From assembly GCF_024198215.1 (NCBI RefSeq), contig NZ_JAKCFA010000022.1, positions 124,001-188,000 of the forward strand: a stretch of 64,000 bases of DNA. The letters run 5' to 3'. The position numbers and the translations under genes were made by a program. Below, in pieces: positions 43,165-52,900 of the stretch. The stretch is from Myxococcus qinghaiensis. GTDB lineage: Bacteria; Myxococcota; Myxococcia; Myxococcales; Myxococcaceae. The notes beneath the pieces were generated by a model, which did no database searches, had not been told where the DNA came from, and was given only the letters and a program-made list of their open reading frames with translations. Position 1 is the first letter of the stretch, and the number at the start of each line of letters is the position of its first letter.

Positions 43165-43487
43165 ACCAAGGAGTTAGCGCCGTTCGAGGCTGACTAGACA
43201 TTCCAGATAAAACAAGGGATGAAGCCAGAGGGCATGCTTCACCTCCGACCTAATTTTCCTCGTTCACGGCTCCCGGTACCGGTGCCGTGCCCCCGTGCGG
43301 TGGCGGGCTCCTCGCGGCAGACCGGGGGGAGCTCCGTGGCTGCGCCCCTCGCGAGGCGGATTGTCGAATCCGCCCGCTGTTGAGGGTCGAGGACTTCACC
43401 AGCCAACTGGACTGAAGCGGTCCCAGGAGCGGCCTACTCCTCGGGCCCGCGGAACCAACTTCGCGAGCCGTCCGCCTGGGAGCAGGG
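43165..43487 (+). promoter_or_regulatory. control region and long leader of the NRPS/PKS operon
   Basis: No gene is visible here. The AT-rich patch around 43200-43215 includes GATAAA (43206-43211), a possible -10 box with a weak -35 (TTCGAG, 43183-43188) 17 bases upstream. TGAAGC (43220-43225) and GCTTCA (43236-43241) form an inverted repeat with ten bases between, as in a dimer operator. A leader of about 270 bases would follow before ATG 43488. I see no known riboswitch. Confidence 0.35.
43355..43374 (+). promoter_or_regulatory. 8-bp perfect hairpin in the NRPS leader
   Basis: GGCGGATT (43355-43362) pairs exactly with AATCCGCC (43367-43374) around GTCG. It ends 113 bases before the NRPS start. 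No T-run follows, so it is more likely a regulatory hairpin or protein-binding site than a terminator. Confidence 0.45.
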
Positions 43488-46400
43488 ATGAAACAGCGCA
43501 ACGAGCCGTCACCGGGTGACTTTCCCCACCTCGTGGATCTGCTGTGCCACCGCGCGCAGACACAGGGTGATTCGCTGCTGTATCGCTTCCTGGAGTCGGG
43601 CGACGTCGACGGCCCCATCGAGGAGTGGAGCTACGCGCGGCTGGACACGCGCGCCAGGGCGCTGGGCGCGCTCCTGAGGGCCTCCGGGGCCCAGGGACAG
43701 CGTGCGCTGCTGCTGTATGCGCCCGGCATGGAATTCGTCGCGGGCTTCATGGGCTGTCTCTACGGCGGCGTGGTGGCCGTGCCGTGTTACCCGCCAGATC
43801 CCACGCGCCTGGAGCGCACCCTGCCCCGCCTGCGCGCCATCGCCCAGGACTGCGGCGCGCGCTACGTGCTCACCAGCAGCTTCATCCTGGAGATGTCGGA
43901 GCTGTTCACGCCCCAGGCGCCGGAGCTGGCGGAGCTGAAGTGGCTGGCCAGTGACGCGGTGCCGGAGGCTCAGGCCGCGGAGTGGCGCCGCCCGGAATTG
44001 GAGGGCGGCACGCTGGCGTTCCTCCAGTACACGTCAGGCTCTACCGGTAATCCCAAGGGGGTGATGGTGAGCCACGCCAACATCCTCCACAACGAGGCAC
44101 TCATCTCCCGAGGCTTCGGGCTGGATGCGTCGCGCTCGTCGGGGATGGGCTGGCTGCCCATGTTCCACGACATGGGGCTCATCGGAAAAGTGCTGCAGCC
44201 GATGTACCTCGGCTTCCCCTGCACGCTGATGTCGCCCATCTCCTTCCTGCAGCGCCCGCTGCGGTGGCTGGAGGCCATCTCCCACTTCCAGGCGACGTGC
44301 AGCGGCGGGCCCAACTTCGCCTACGACTTGTGCGTGAGGAAGGCGACCGACGAGGACCGGGCGAAGCTGAAGCTGGGGAGCTGGGAGCTGGCCTTCAACG
44401 GCGCGGAGCCGGTGCGGCGCGAGACGCTGGAGCGCTTCGCGGACGCCTTCGCCCCGTGTGGATTCAAGAGCACTTCGTTCTACCCCTGCTACGGCCTGGC
44501 GGAGGCCACGCTCATCGTCACGGGCGGCACGCAGGGCGAGCCCTTCGTGCACGGGCGATTCACCGCGGAGGCGCTGGAGCAGGGCCGCGCGGAGGCCCCG
44601 ACCGAGGCCACCGACAACGCGCGCGTGCGCACGCTGGTGGGCGCGGGAATCAGCGCCCCGGACCAGCGGGTTCTGATCGTCCATCCCGAGACGCGCGAGC
44701 CGCTGGGCGCGAATGCCGTGGGCGAGGTGTGGGTGTCGGGTCCGAGCGTGGCGCAAGGGTACTGGTCTCGACCCGAGGAGACGGCCCACGCCTTCGGGGC
44801 GCGGCTGGCCTCGGGCGAGGGTCCGTTCCTGCGCACCGGAGACCTGGCCTTCCTGTCGCCCGAAGGGCAGCTCTTCGTCACCGGCCGGCTCAAGGACCTG
44901 CTCATCATCCGGGGTCGCAACCTGTACCCCCAGGATTTGGAGCTGGAGGCGGAGCGCGCGCACCGCGCCATTCGCGCCGGCTGCTGCGCGGCCTTCAGCG
45001 TGGACGTGGAGGGCGAGGAGAAGCTGGTGCTCGCGGCCGAGGTGGACATGCGCGACGGCTTCGACGCGTCGGCTGTCGTCGCCGCCGTGCGCCGTGCGTT
45101 CGCCGAGCAGCACGCGGTCCACGCGCATGGCGTGGTGCTGCTCGCGGCGCGCAGCATTCCCAAGACGTCCAGCGGGAAGATTCAGCGTCGGGCGACGAAG
45201 GCGGCCTATCTGGCGGGTGAGCTGGAGGTCGTCGAGGCCTCCGTGACGGAGCCCGAGGCGATTGAAGTGCCCTCGACGCCGACGCGCCCCCTCAAGGAGA
45301 CGCTCGCGCTGGCGGCCGAGTCGGAGCGCGCCGCGCACGTCCAGGACTACCTGCGCCACGCCGTGGCGCGCACGCTGCGCATGGACGCCGCGAAGCTGCC
45401 GGGCCACACGGAGCTGGCGAGCCTGGGACTCGACTCGCTGATGGTGCTGGAGCTGCATGGCCAGCTGGAGTCCGAGCTGGGCGTGGCGCTGCCCGCGGCC
45501 TTCCTCTGGATGAGCCCGACGCTGGACGCCGCCGCCGCGAAGCTGCTGGAGGCGTGGCAGGGCATCCGGCCGGAGACGGCGCTCGTCGCGCCGCCGCTGA
45601 GCGCGGGGCCTCGCGAGGGTGAGCTGCCCCTGTCTTCAGGCCAGCTGCGCCTGTGGTTCCTGGACCGGCTGGTGCCGGACAGCGCGCTCTACAACCTCCA
45701 CTTCCAGCTCCGGCTCACCGGCCCCCTGGACGCGGAGGCCCTGGGACGCAGCCTGGACGCGCTGCTGGCGCGGCACCCCACGCTGAGCGCGGGCTTCCCC
45801 GAAGTGGACGGACAGCCGCGCCTGGTGACGCGCGCGCCCGCGCCGCTGGCGCTTCCCCGCTTCGACCTGCGCGCGCTGGAGTCCGAGGCCCGCGCCGCGG
45901 AGCTGCGGCGGCTGTCGCTGGAGCAGTCGCGCGAGCCCTTCCGCCTGTCGGAGGGCCCCTCCGTGCGCGCCTCGCTGGTGGTCCTGGGTGAGCAGGAGCA
46001 CGTGCTGCTGATGACCCAGCACCACATCGCCACGGATGGCTGGTCCATCGGCGTGCTGGCGCGCGAATTGGCGGCGCTGTACCGGGCGCAGGTCTCCGGA
46101 GCGAGCGCCGAGCTGCCGCTCCCCGCCCTCCAGTACACGGACTTCGCGCGGTGGCAGCAGGGCCTGGGCGCGCGGCTCGACGGGCAGCGGGCGTATTGGG
46201 GCAAGCAGCTCGCGGGCCTGTCTCGCCTGGAGCTGCCCACCGACTTCCCGCGTCCCCGCGAGCCGGGCTTCCAGGGCGCGCTGCACCGGCTCACGCTGGA
46301 GCGTCCGCTGGTGGAGTCGCTGCGTGCGCTGGGGCGTCGCGAGGGCTGCACGCTCTTCGTCACGCTGACGGCGGCGTGGACGGCGCTCCTGCACCGCTAC

Positions 46401-49400
46401 AGCGGCCAGGAAGACTTCGGCGTGGGCACCGTGGTGGCGAACCGCGAGCGCCCCGAGCTGCGGGACGTGGTGGGCTTCTTCGCCCATACGCTCGTGCTGC
46501 GGGCCAATGTCGCGGGGCAGCCGACCTTCCGCGAGCTGCTGGCGCGGACGCGGCAGACCTTCCACGAGGCGCTGTCCCACGCGGACCTCCCCTTCGAGGA
46601 GGTCGTCGGCGCGGCGCGGGCGCCTCGCGGTGGCGCGGACAACCCGCTGTTCCAGACGGCGCTGTTGCTGGAGGCGCTGCCTCCCACGGACCTGACGGTG
46701 CCGGGCATGCAGTGGCAGCCGGTGTTGCCGGTGCCGGATGGCGCGGTGGAGGGCACGTCGAAGTTCGACCTCCAGCTGTCACTCGCGGAGACGGCGGACG
46801 GCCTCACGGGCGCGCTCGAGTACCGCACGGACCTCTTCTCGGCCACCACCGTGGCGCGCCTGGCGAGGCACCTGGAGACGCTGCTGCGCGCGGCCGTGGA
46901 CGCGTCCGAGACCCGGGTGGAGGACCTGGCCCTGCTCGACGCCGTGGAGACGCGGCGGCTGCTGGTGGACTGGAACGAGCTGACGCCCTCGGCGCCCGAG
47001 GACGCGGCGGCGTGCATCCACGCGCAGTTCCGCGCCCAGGCGGCGAAGACGCCCGACGCAGTGGCCGTGGTGGGTGACGACGGAGAGCTCACCTACGCGG
47101 AGCTGGACGCGCGCTCCAACGCGCTGGCGTGGCATCTGCGGACGCTGGGCGTGGGGCCCGAGGTGCGGGTGGGCCTGTGCCTGGAGCGCTCGGCGGCCAT
47201 GGTCGTCGCGATGATGGGCGTGCTCAAGGCGGGCGGCGCCTACGTGCCGCTGGACCCGGACTATCCCCGCGAGCGCCTGGCGTACATGCTGGAGGACTCC
47301 GGCGCGGCCGTGCTGCTCACGGAGACGCACCTGGAGGGCACCGTGCCCGCGGGTCGCGCTCGCATCGTCCCGCTGGAGAGCGTGGCGCTGACGGCTGGCG
47401 CGGGGCGCGATGCGCCTCCCCCTTCCGGGATGGGCCCGACGAACCTCGCGTACGTCATCTACACGTCCGGCTCCACGGGGCGCCCCAAGGGCGTGATGGT
47501 GCCCCATGGCGGCGTGGCCAACTTCTTCACCGCGATGGACGCGCGCATCGGCGACCAGCCCGCGGGCGCGTGGCTGGCTGTCACCAGCATCTCCTTCGAC
47601 ATCTCCGTGCTGGAGCTGCTGTGGACGCTCACGCGCGGCTTCAAGGTCGTGGTGCAGGGCGACGGCGCGTCCATCAAGGCGCCCGCCCGGGCCTCAGCGG
47701 CGAAGCGCAAGCCGATGGAGATGAGCCTCTTCTACTTCGCGGATGACGCGGAGGCGACGTCGGGAGACCGCTACCGGCTGCTGCTGGAGGGCGCGAAGTT
47801 CGCGGACCGCCATGGCTTCGCGGCGGTGTGGACGCCGGAGCGCCACTTCCACGCCTTCGGCGGGCTGTACCCCAGTCCCTCCGTCGCGGGCGCCGCCATC
47901 GCCGCGGTGACGGAGCGCGTGGCCATCCGCGCCGGCAGCGTCGTGCTGCCCCTGCACCACCCGGTCCGCGTGGCCGAGGAGTGGGCGCTGGTGGACAACA
48001 TCTCCCGGGGCCGCGTGGGCATCTCCGTCGCCTCCGGCTGGCATGCGAATGACTTCGTCTTCGCGCCCGAGCGCTACGAGAAGCGCCGCGAGCTGATGCT
48101 GGAGGGCCTGGAGACGGTGCGCCGGCTCTGGCGCGGTGAGACGCTGCGCATGACGGGCGGCGCGGGCGCGCAGGTGGACGTGACGCTGCGGCCCCGCCCG
48201 GTGCAGAAGGAGCTGCCGGTGTGGCTCACGGCGGCGGGCAACCCGGAGACGTTCCTCACCGCGGGCAAGCTGGGCTGCCACGTCCTCACCCACCTGTTGG
48301 GTCAGACGTGGGAGGACCTGGAGAAGAAGCTGGTCCTCTACCGCGACGCCTGGCGCGCGGCGGGGCACGCGGGTGACGGCCACGTCACGCTGATGCTCCA
48401 CACCTTCATCGGCGAGGACGCCGCCCAGGTGCGCTCGGTGGTGGAGAAGCCCTTCCGCGACTACCTGCGCAGCTCCGCGGACCTGATGCGAGGCCTGGGG
48501 CAGACGCTGGGCGTGGACCTGAACACCGCCACCGAGGCGGATCTGGATCGACTGGCGGCGCAGGCGTTCGAGCGTTACTTCGAGACGAGCGGCTTGTTCG
48601 GCACCCCGCGCTCCGTGCGCGAGCAGATGGAGCGGCTGCGCTCGCTGGGCGTGGACGAGGTGGGGTGCCTCATCGACTTCGGAATCCCCGCGGACACCGT
48701 GCTGGCCAGCCTCCCCCTGCTCCTCGAGGTGAAGCTCCAGGCGGACCGCGAGGGCCGTCGCTCCGGCACCGCGCGCTCCATTCCGCTCAACCTGCGCGAG
48801 CACGCCGTCACGCACCTGCAATGCACGCCGTCGCTGGCGCGCGCGCTGATGGCCGAGCCCGAGTCCTCCGAGGCGGTGGGCGGGCTGCGCCGGCTGATGG
48901 TCGGCGGCGAGGCCCTCCCCTCCTCCCTCGGCGCCTCGCTGCGGCAGGTGCTGGGCGAGGGCTCGCGGCTGCTCAACATGTACGGCCCCACGGAGACGAC
49001 CATCTGGTCGTCCACGCACGACGTGCGCGACGAGTCCGCGCCGGTGGTCTCCATCGGCACGCCGTTCCTGAGGACGCAGTTCTACCTGCTCGACGCGCGG
49101 ATGCGCCCGGTGCCGGTGGGCGTGCCTGGGGAGCTGTTCATCGGTGGCGCGGGCGTGGTGCGCGGCTACCTGGCGCGTCCGGAGCTGACGGCGGAGCGCT
49201 TCCTGCCGGACCCGTTCGCTCGCGAGCCGGGTGCGCGGCTGTACCGCACGGGTGACAGGGCGCGCTGGCGCGAAGACGGCACGGTGGAGTTCCTGGGCCG
49301 CGTGGACCACCAGCTCAAGGTGCGTGGCTTCCGCATCGAGGCGGGTGAAATCGAGGCGGTGCTCAGCGCCAGGCCGGAGGTGCGCGAGGCCGTCGTCGTG

Positions 49401-49961
49401 GCCCGCGAGGACACGCCGGGCGACGTGCGGCTGGTGGCCTACGTGGTGCAGCGGGACGGACACGCCATCGACGCGGCGGCGCTGCGCGACGCGGTGGCGC
49501 AGCGGCTGCCCGAGCACATGGTGCCGTCGCTGGTGGTGGAGCTGCCGGCGCTGCCCCTCACGCCCAACGGCAAGGTGGACCGCAAGGCCCTGCCCGCGCC
49601 CACGGCGACGCGGGCCTCGCGCGCGGCCTTCGTGGCGCCGCAGGGTCAGCTGGAGCAGCAGATCTCCGACATCTGGAAGGAAGTGCTCAAGGTCGAGCAG
49701 GTCGGCGTGAACGACAACTTCTTCGACCTGGGCGGGCACTCGCTGCTGATGGTGCAGGTGCACACCCGACTCAAGGCGGTGCTCGGTGGGGAGCTGCCGC
49801 TGCTCAAGCTGTTGGAACATCCCACCGTCAGCGCGCTCGCGCGGTTCGTGCGTCAGGGGACTCCGGCCGGGGCTTCATCGGTGGAGACGGCGCAAGACCG
49901 GGCGAAGCGGCAGCTGGAGAGTCTGAAGCGGCAGCAGCAACGGGCACGGAAACAGGGGTAG
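43488..49961 (+). CDS. NRPS starter: FAAL-ACP-C-A(luciferase-like monooxygenase insert)-PCP
   Basis: A 2157-residue protein. Residues 1-575 are a fatty-acyl-AMP ligase (VAGFMGCLYGGVVAVPCYPP, QYTSGSTGNPKGVM), which loads a fatty acid on the ACP (GLDSLM, Ser650). A condensation domain follows with HHIATDG (His846 catalytic). The adenylation domain starts near 1155 (YTSGSTGRPKGVM at ~1324). After FDISVLELLWTL a flavin-type luciferase-like monooxygenase (MSLFYFADDAEATSG..., ~1408-1745) is inserted, and the A domain resumes (VTHLQCTPS, NMYGPTETTIWSS). My hand-read pocket, about D-I-L-Q-M-G-M-I-W-K, resembles the glycine code. The PCP serine is Ser2085. The tail is Arg/Gln/Lys-rich (LKRQQQRARKQG). 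Confidence 0.92.
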   Translation: MKQRNEPSPGDFPHLVDLLCHRAQTQGDSLLYRFLESGDVDGPIEEWSYARLDTRARALGALLRASGAQGQRALLLYAPGMEFVAGFMGCLYGGVVAVPCYPPDPTRLERTLPRLRAIAQDCGARYVLTSSFILEMSELFTPQAPELAELKWLASDAVPEAQAAEWRRPELEGGTLAFLQYTSGSTGNPKGVMVSHANILHNEALISRGFGLDASRSSGMGWLPMFHDMGLIGKVLQPMYLGFPCTLMSPISFLQRPLRWLEAISHFQATCSGGPNFAYDLCVRKATDEDRAKLKLGSWELAFNGAEPVRRETLERFADAFAPCGFKSTSFYPCYGLAEATLIVTGGTQGEPFVHGRFTAEALEQGRAEAPTEATDNARVRTLVGAGISAPDQRVLIVHPETREPLGANAVGEVWVSGPSVAQGYWSRPEETAHAFGARLASGEGPFLRTGDLAFLSPEGQLFVTGRLKDLLIIRGRNLYPQDLELEAERAHRAIRAGCCAAFSVDVEGEEKLVLAAEVDMRDGFDASAVVAAVRRAFAEQHAVHAHGVVLLAARSIPKTSSGKIQRRATKAAYLAGELEVVEASVTEPEAIEVPSTPTRPLKETLALAAESERAAHVQDYLRHAVARTLRMDAAKLPGHTELASLGLDSLMVLELHGQLESELGVALPAAFLWMSPTLDAAAAKLLEAWQGIRPETALVAPPLSAGPREGELPLSSGQLRLWFLDRLVPDSALYNLHFQLRLTGPLDAEALGRSLDALLARHPTLSAGFPEVDGQPRLVTRAPAPLALPRFDLRALESEARAAELRRLSLEQSREPFRLSEGPSVRASLVVLGEQEHVLLMTQHHIATDGWSIGVLARELAALYRAQVSGASAELPLPALQYTDFARWQQGLGARLDGQRAYWGKQLAGLSRLELPTDFPRPREPGFQGALHRLTLERPLVESLRALGRREGCTLFVTLTAAWTALLHRYSGQEDFGVGTVVANRERPELRDVVGFFAHTLVLRANVAGQPTFRELLARTRQTFHEALSHADLPFEEVVGAARAPRGGADNPLFQTALLLEALPPTDLTVPGMQWQPVLPVPDGAVEGTSKFDLQLSLAETADGLTGALEYRTDLFSATTVARLARHLETLLRAAVDASETRVEDLALLDAVETRRLLVDWNELTPSAPEDAAACIHAQFRAQAAKTPDAVAVVGDDGELTYAELDARSNALAWHLRTLGVGPEVRVGLCLERSAAMVVAMMGVLKAGGAYVPLDPDYPRERLAYMLEDSGAAVLLTETHLEGTVPAGRARIVPLESVALTAGAGRDAPPPSGMGPTNLAYVIYTSGSTGRPKGVMVPHGGVANFFTAMDARIGDQPAGAWLAVTSISFDISVLELLWTLTRGFKVVVQGDGASIKAPARASAAKRKPMEMSLFYFADDAEATSGDRYRLLLEGAKFADRHGFAAVWTPERHFHAFGGLYPSPSVAGAAIAAVTERVAIRAGSVVLPLHHPVRVAEEWALVDNISRGRVGISVASGWHANDFVFAPERYEKRRELMLEGLETVRRLWRGETLRMTGGAGAQVDVTLRPRPVQKELPVWLTAAGNPETFLTAGKLGCHVLTHLLGQTWEDLEKKLVLYRDAWRAAGHAGDGHVTLMLHTFIGEDAAQVRSVVEKPFRDYLRSSADLMRGLGQTLGVDLNTATEADLDRLAAQAFERYFETSGLFGTPRSVREQMERLRSLGVDEVGCLIDFGIPADTVLASLPLLLEVKLQADREGRRSGTARSIPLNLREHAVTHLQCTPSLARALMAEPESSEAVGGLRRLMVGGEALPSSLGASLRQVLGEGSRLLNMYGPTETTIWSSTHDVRDESAPVVSIGTPFLRTQFYLLDARMRPVPVGVPGELFIGGAGVVRGYLARPELTAERFLPDPFAREPGARLYRTGDRARWREDGTVEFLGRVDHQLKVRGFRIEAGEIEAVLSARPEVREAVVVAREDTPGDVRLVAYVVQRDGHAIDAAALRDAVAQRLPEHMVPSLVVELPALPLTPNGKVDRKALPAPTATRASRAAFVAPQGQLEQQISDIWKEVLKVEQVGVNDNFFDLGGHSLLMVQVHTRLKAVLGGELPLLKLLEHPTVSALARFVRQGTPAGASSVETAQDRAKRQLESLKRQQQRARKQG

Positions 49962-49968
49962 GACCATC

Positions 49969-52900
49969 ATGGGGCAACAGCGGGAGTACCAGGGGGACGT
50001 GGGGCTGGCGGTGGCCATCGTCGGCATGGCCGTGCGCGTTCCTGGTGCCGAGGACGTGGACGCGTTCTGGCGCCTGCTGCGCGAAGGCGTGGAAGGCATC
50101 ACCTTCTTCTCCGACGACGCGCTCAAGTCCCTGGGTGTCGACCCGGCGTTCCTGGCCAATCCCCACTTCGTCCGCGCGGCGCCGGTGCTGGAGCGACCGG
50201 CCCGCTTCGACGCGGGCTTCTTCGGCTACGCCCCGCGCGAGGCGGAGCTGTTGGACCCCCAGCACCGCGTCTTCCTGGAGTGTGTCTGGAAGGCGCTGGA
50301 GCACGCGGGCTACGCGCCGGGGCGCATCCCCGGAACGACGGGCCTCTACGCGGGCTCCAGCCTCAGCAGCTACCTGCTCTTCAACCTGCTCTCGCGCGCG
50401 GAGTTCCAGCAGGCCGAGGACACCTTCCCGGCCATGGTGGCCAACGACAAGGACTTCCTCGCCACGCGCGTGGCCTACCACCTGGACTTCAAGGGCCCGG
50501 CGTTGACGGTGCAGACGGGCTGCTCCACGTCGCTGGTGGCCACGCACCTCGCCTGCCAGTCTCTGCTGGGCTACCAGTGTGACGTGGCGCTCGCGGGTGG
50601 CGTGTCCGTGCACGTGCCGCAGCGCACCGGCTACCACTACCAGGAAGGTGGCATCACCTCTCCGGACGGCCACTGCCGCGCGTTCGACGCGAAGGGCCAG
50701 GGCACGCTCTTCGGCAGCGGCGCGGGCGTGGTGGTGCTCAAGCGCCTGGAGGATGCGCTCAACGACGGCGACACCATCCACGCCGTCATCCGCGCGTCCG
50801 CCATCAACAACGACGGCGCGATGAAGGTCGGCTTCACCGCGCCCGGCGTGGAGGGCCAGGTGGAGGTCATCGCCCGGGCCCAGGCCATCGCGGAGGTGGC
50901 GCCGGACTCCATCGGCTACGTGGAGGCTCACGGTACGGCCACGCCGCTCGGCGACCCCATCGAAGTGCAGGCGCTCGACACCGTGTTCCGCGCCGGCACC
51001 GACAAGCGGGGGTTCTGCGGGCTCGGCTCGGTGAAGACGAACGTGGGCCACCTGGACGCGGCGGCGGGCGTGACGGGGCTGGTGAAGACGGTGCTCTCGC
51101 TGGAGCACGCGGAGCTGCCGCCCAGCCTGAACTACGAGACGCCCAACCCGCGCATCGACTTCGCCAACAGCCCCTTCTACGTCAACACCGCGCTCAAGCC
51201 CTGGCCCGAGAGCGCCACGCCGCGCCGCGCGGGCGTCAGCTCGTTCGGCATCGGCGGCACCAACGCACACGTCATCCTGGAGGAAGCGCCGTTCGTCCGG
51301 CCGGGTGACTCGGCGCGCGCGTGGCAGCTTTTGGTGCTCTCCGCGCGGACGCAGACGGCGCTGGAGAAGCAGACCACCTTCCTGCTGGAGCACTTGAAGA
51401 CGCACCCCGAGCAGTCGCTCGCGGACGTCGCCTGGACGCTGCAGATGGGCCGCAAGGCGCTGGACCTCCGGCGCGTGCTGGTGTGCCGCGACAGGGACGA
51501 CGCCGTGCGCGTGCTGGAGACCCGGGACCCGCAGCGGCTGTTCACGCTCGCGCCCGGCTCCGCCACGACGTCGGCGGTCTTCATGTTCCCCGGTGGCGGC
51601 GCGCAGTACCCGGACATGGGCCGGGGCCTCTATGACGCGGAGCCCGCGTTCCGCGAAGCCGTGGACCGGTGCTTCGCGCTTCTGCGCCCCCGACTGGGCT
51701 TCGACCTGAAGCCCGTCATGTACCCGGACGCGGCCAGCGCGGCGACCGCGAGCCAGCGCCTCAAGCGGACGTCGGTGGCGCTGCCCGCGCTGTTCACCGT
51801 CGAGTACGCCCTGGCGCGCCTCTGGGAGTCTTGGGGCGTGAAGCCCGAGGCCGTCATCGGCCACAGCCTGGGTGAGTACACGGCGGCCTGCCTCGCGGGC
51901 GTGTTCTCGCTGGAGGACGCGCTGGCGCTGGTGGTGCTGCGCGGCAAGCTCTTCGAGGAGCTGCCCGGTGGCGGCATGCTCAGCGTGCCCCTGCCGGAGT
52001 CGGAGGTGCGGCCCCTGCTCGGGGAGACGCTGTCCCTGGCGGCGGTGAACGGGCCCTCGCAGTGCGCGGTCGCCGGCACGGTGGAGGCCGTCGAGGCCCT
52101 CGCGGCCGAGCTCACACGCCGCGAGGTGGAGTTCCGTCACATCCCCATCGACGTGGCGGCGCACTCGCATCTGGTGGCGCCGATTCTCGCGCGCTTCCAG
52201 GAGTTCATCGGAACGCTCCAGCTCAGCGCGCCCACCCTGCCGTTGATGTCCAACGTCACCGGCACGTGGATGACGCCCGAGGAGGCGACGGACCCGGCGT
52301 ACTGGACGCGCCACCTGCGCCAGACGGTGCGCTTTGGCGACGGCATCCGCACGCTGGCGGGAGTTCCCCACCGCGTGTACCTGGAGGTCGGCCCCGGCCG
52401 CACGCTGAGCACGCTGGCGCGACTCCAGCTCACCGGCCCGCAGGCGCCTCCCGTCCTCCCCTCGCTGCGCCACCCACAGGACCCGGTGCCCGACGAGGAG
52501 CTGCTCACCGCCACGCTCGGCAAGCTCTGGGCGGCGGGAATCGACATCGACTGGAACGGCGTGCGCCGCGACAAGCGACGCCTGCGCGTGCCCCTGCCCA
52601 CCTATCCCTTCGAGGGACAGGACTACTGGCTCGCGCCGGAAGCGCCTTCCACTCAGCGCCGCGGTGCCGCGCGCAAGACGACGGACGTGGGCGGCTGGTT
52701 CTACGTGCCTTCGTGGAAGCGCGCGCCGCTGCCCCTGCCCCGAGCGGGTGCCAGCACGGTGCGCGACTGGGTCGTGTTCCTGGATGCGGGCGGCGTGGGC
52801 GAAACCCTGGCCGGGCGACTGGAGAGCGCGGGCCACCGCGTCGCGCGCGTGTCACGCGGTGCTCGGCTGCAGGAGCTGGGCGAGCACCACTTCAGCCTGG

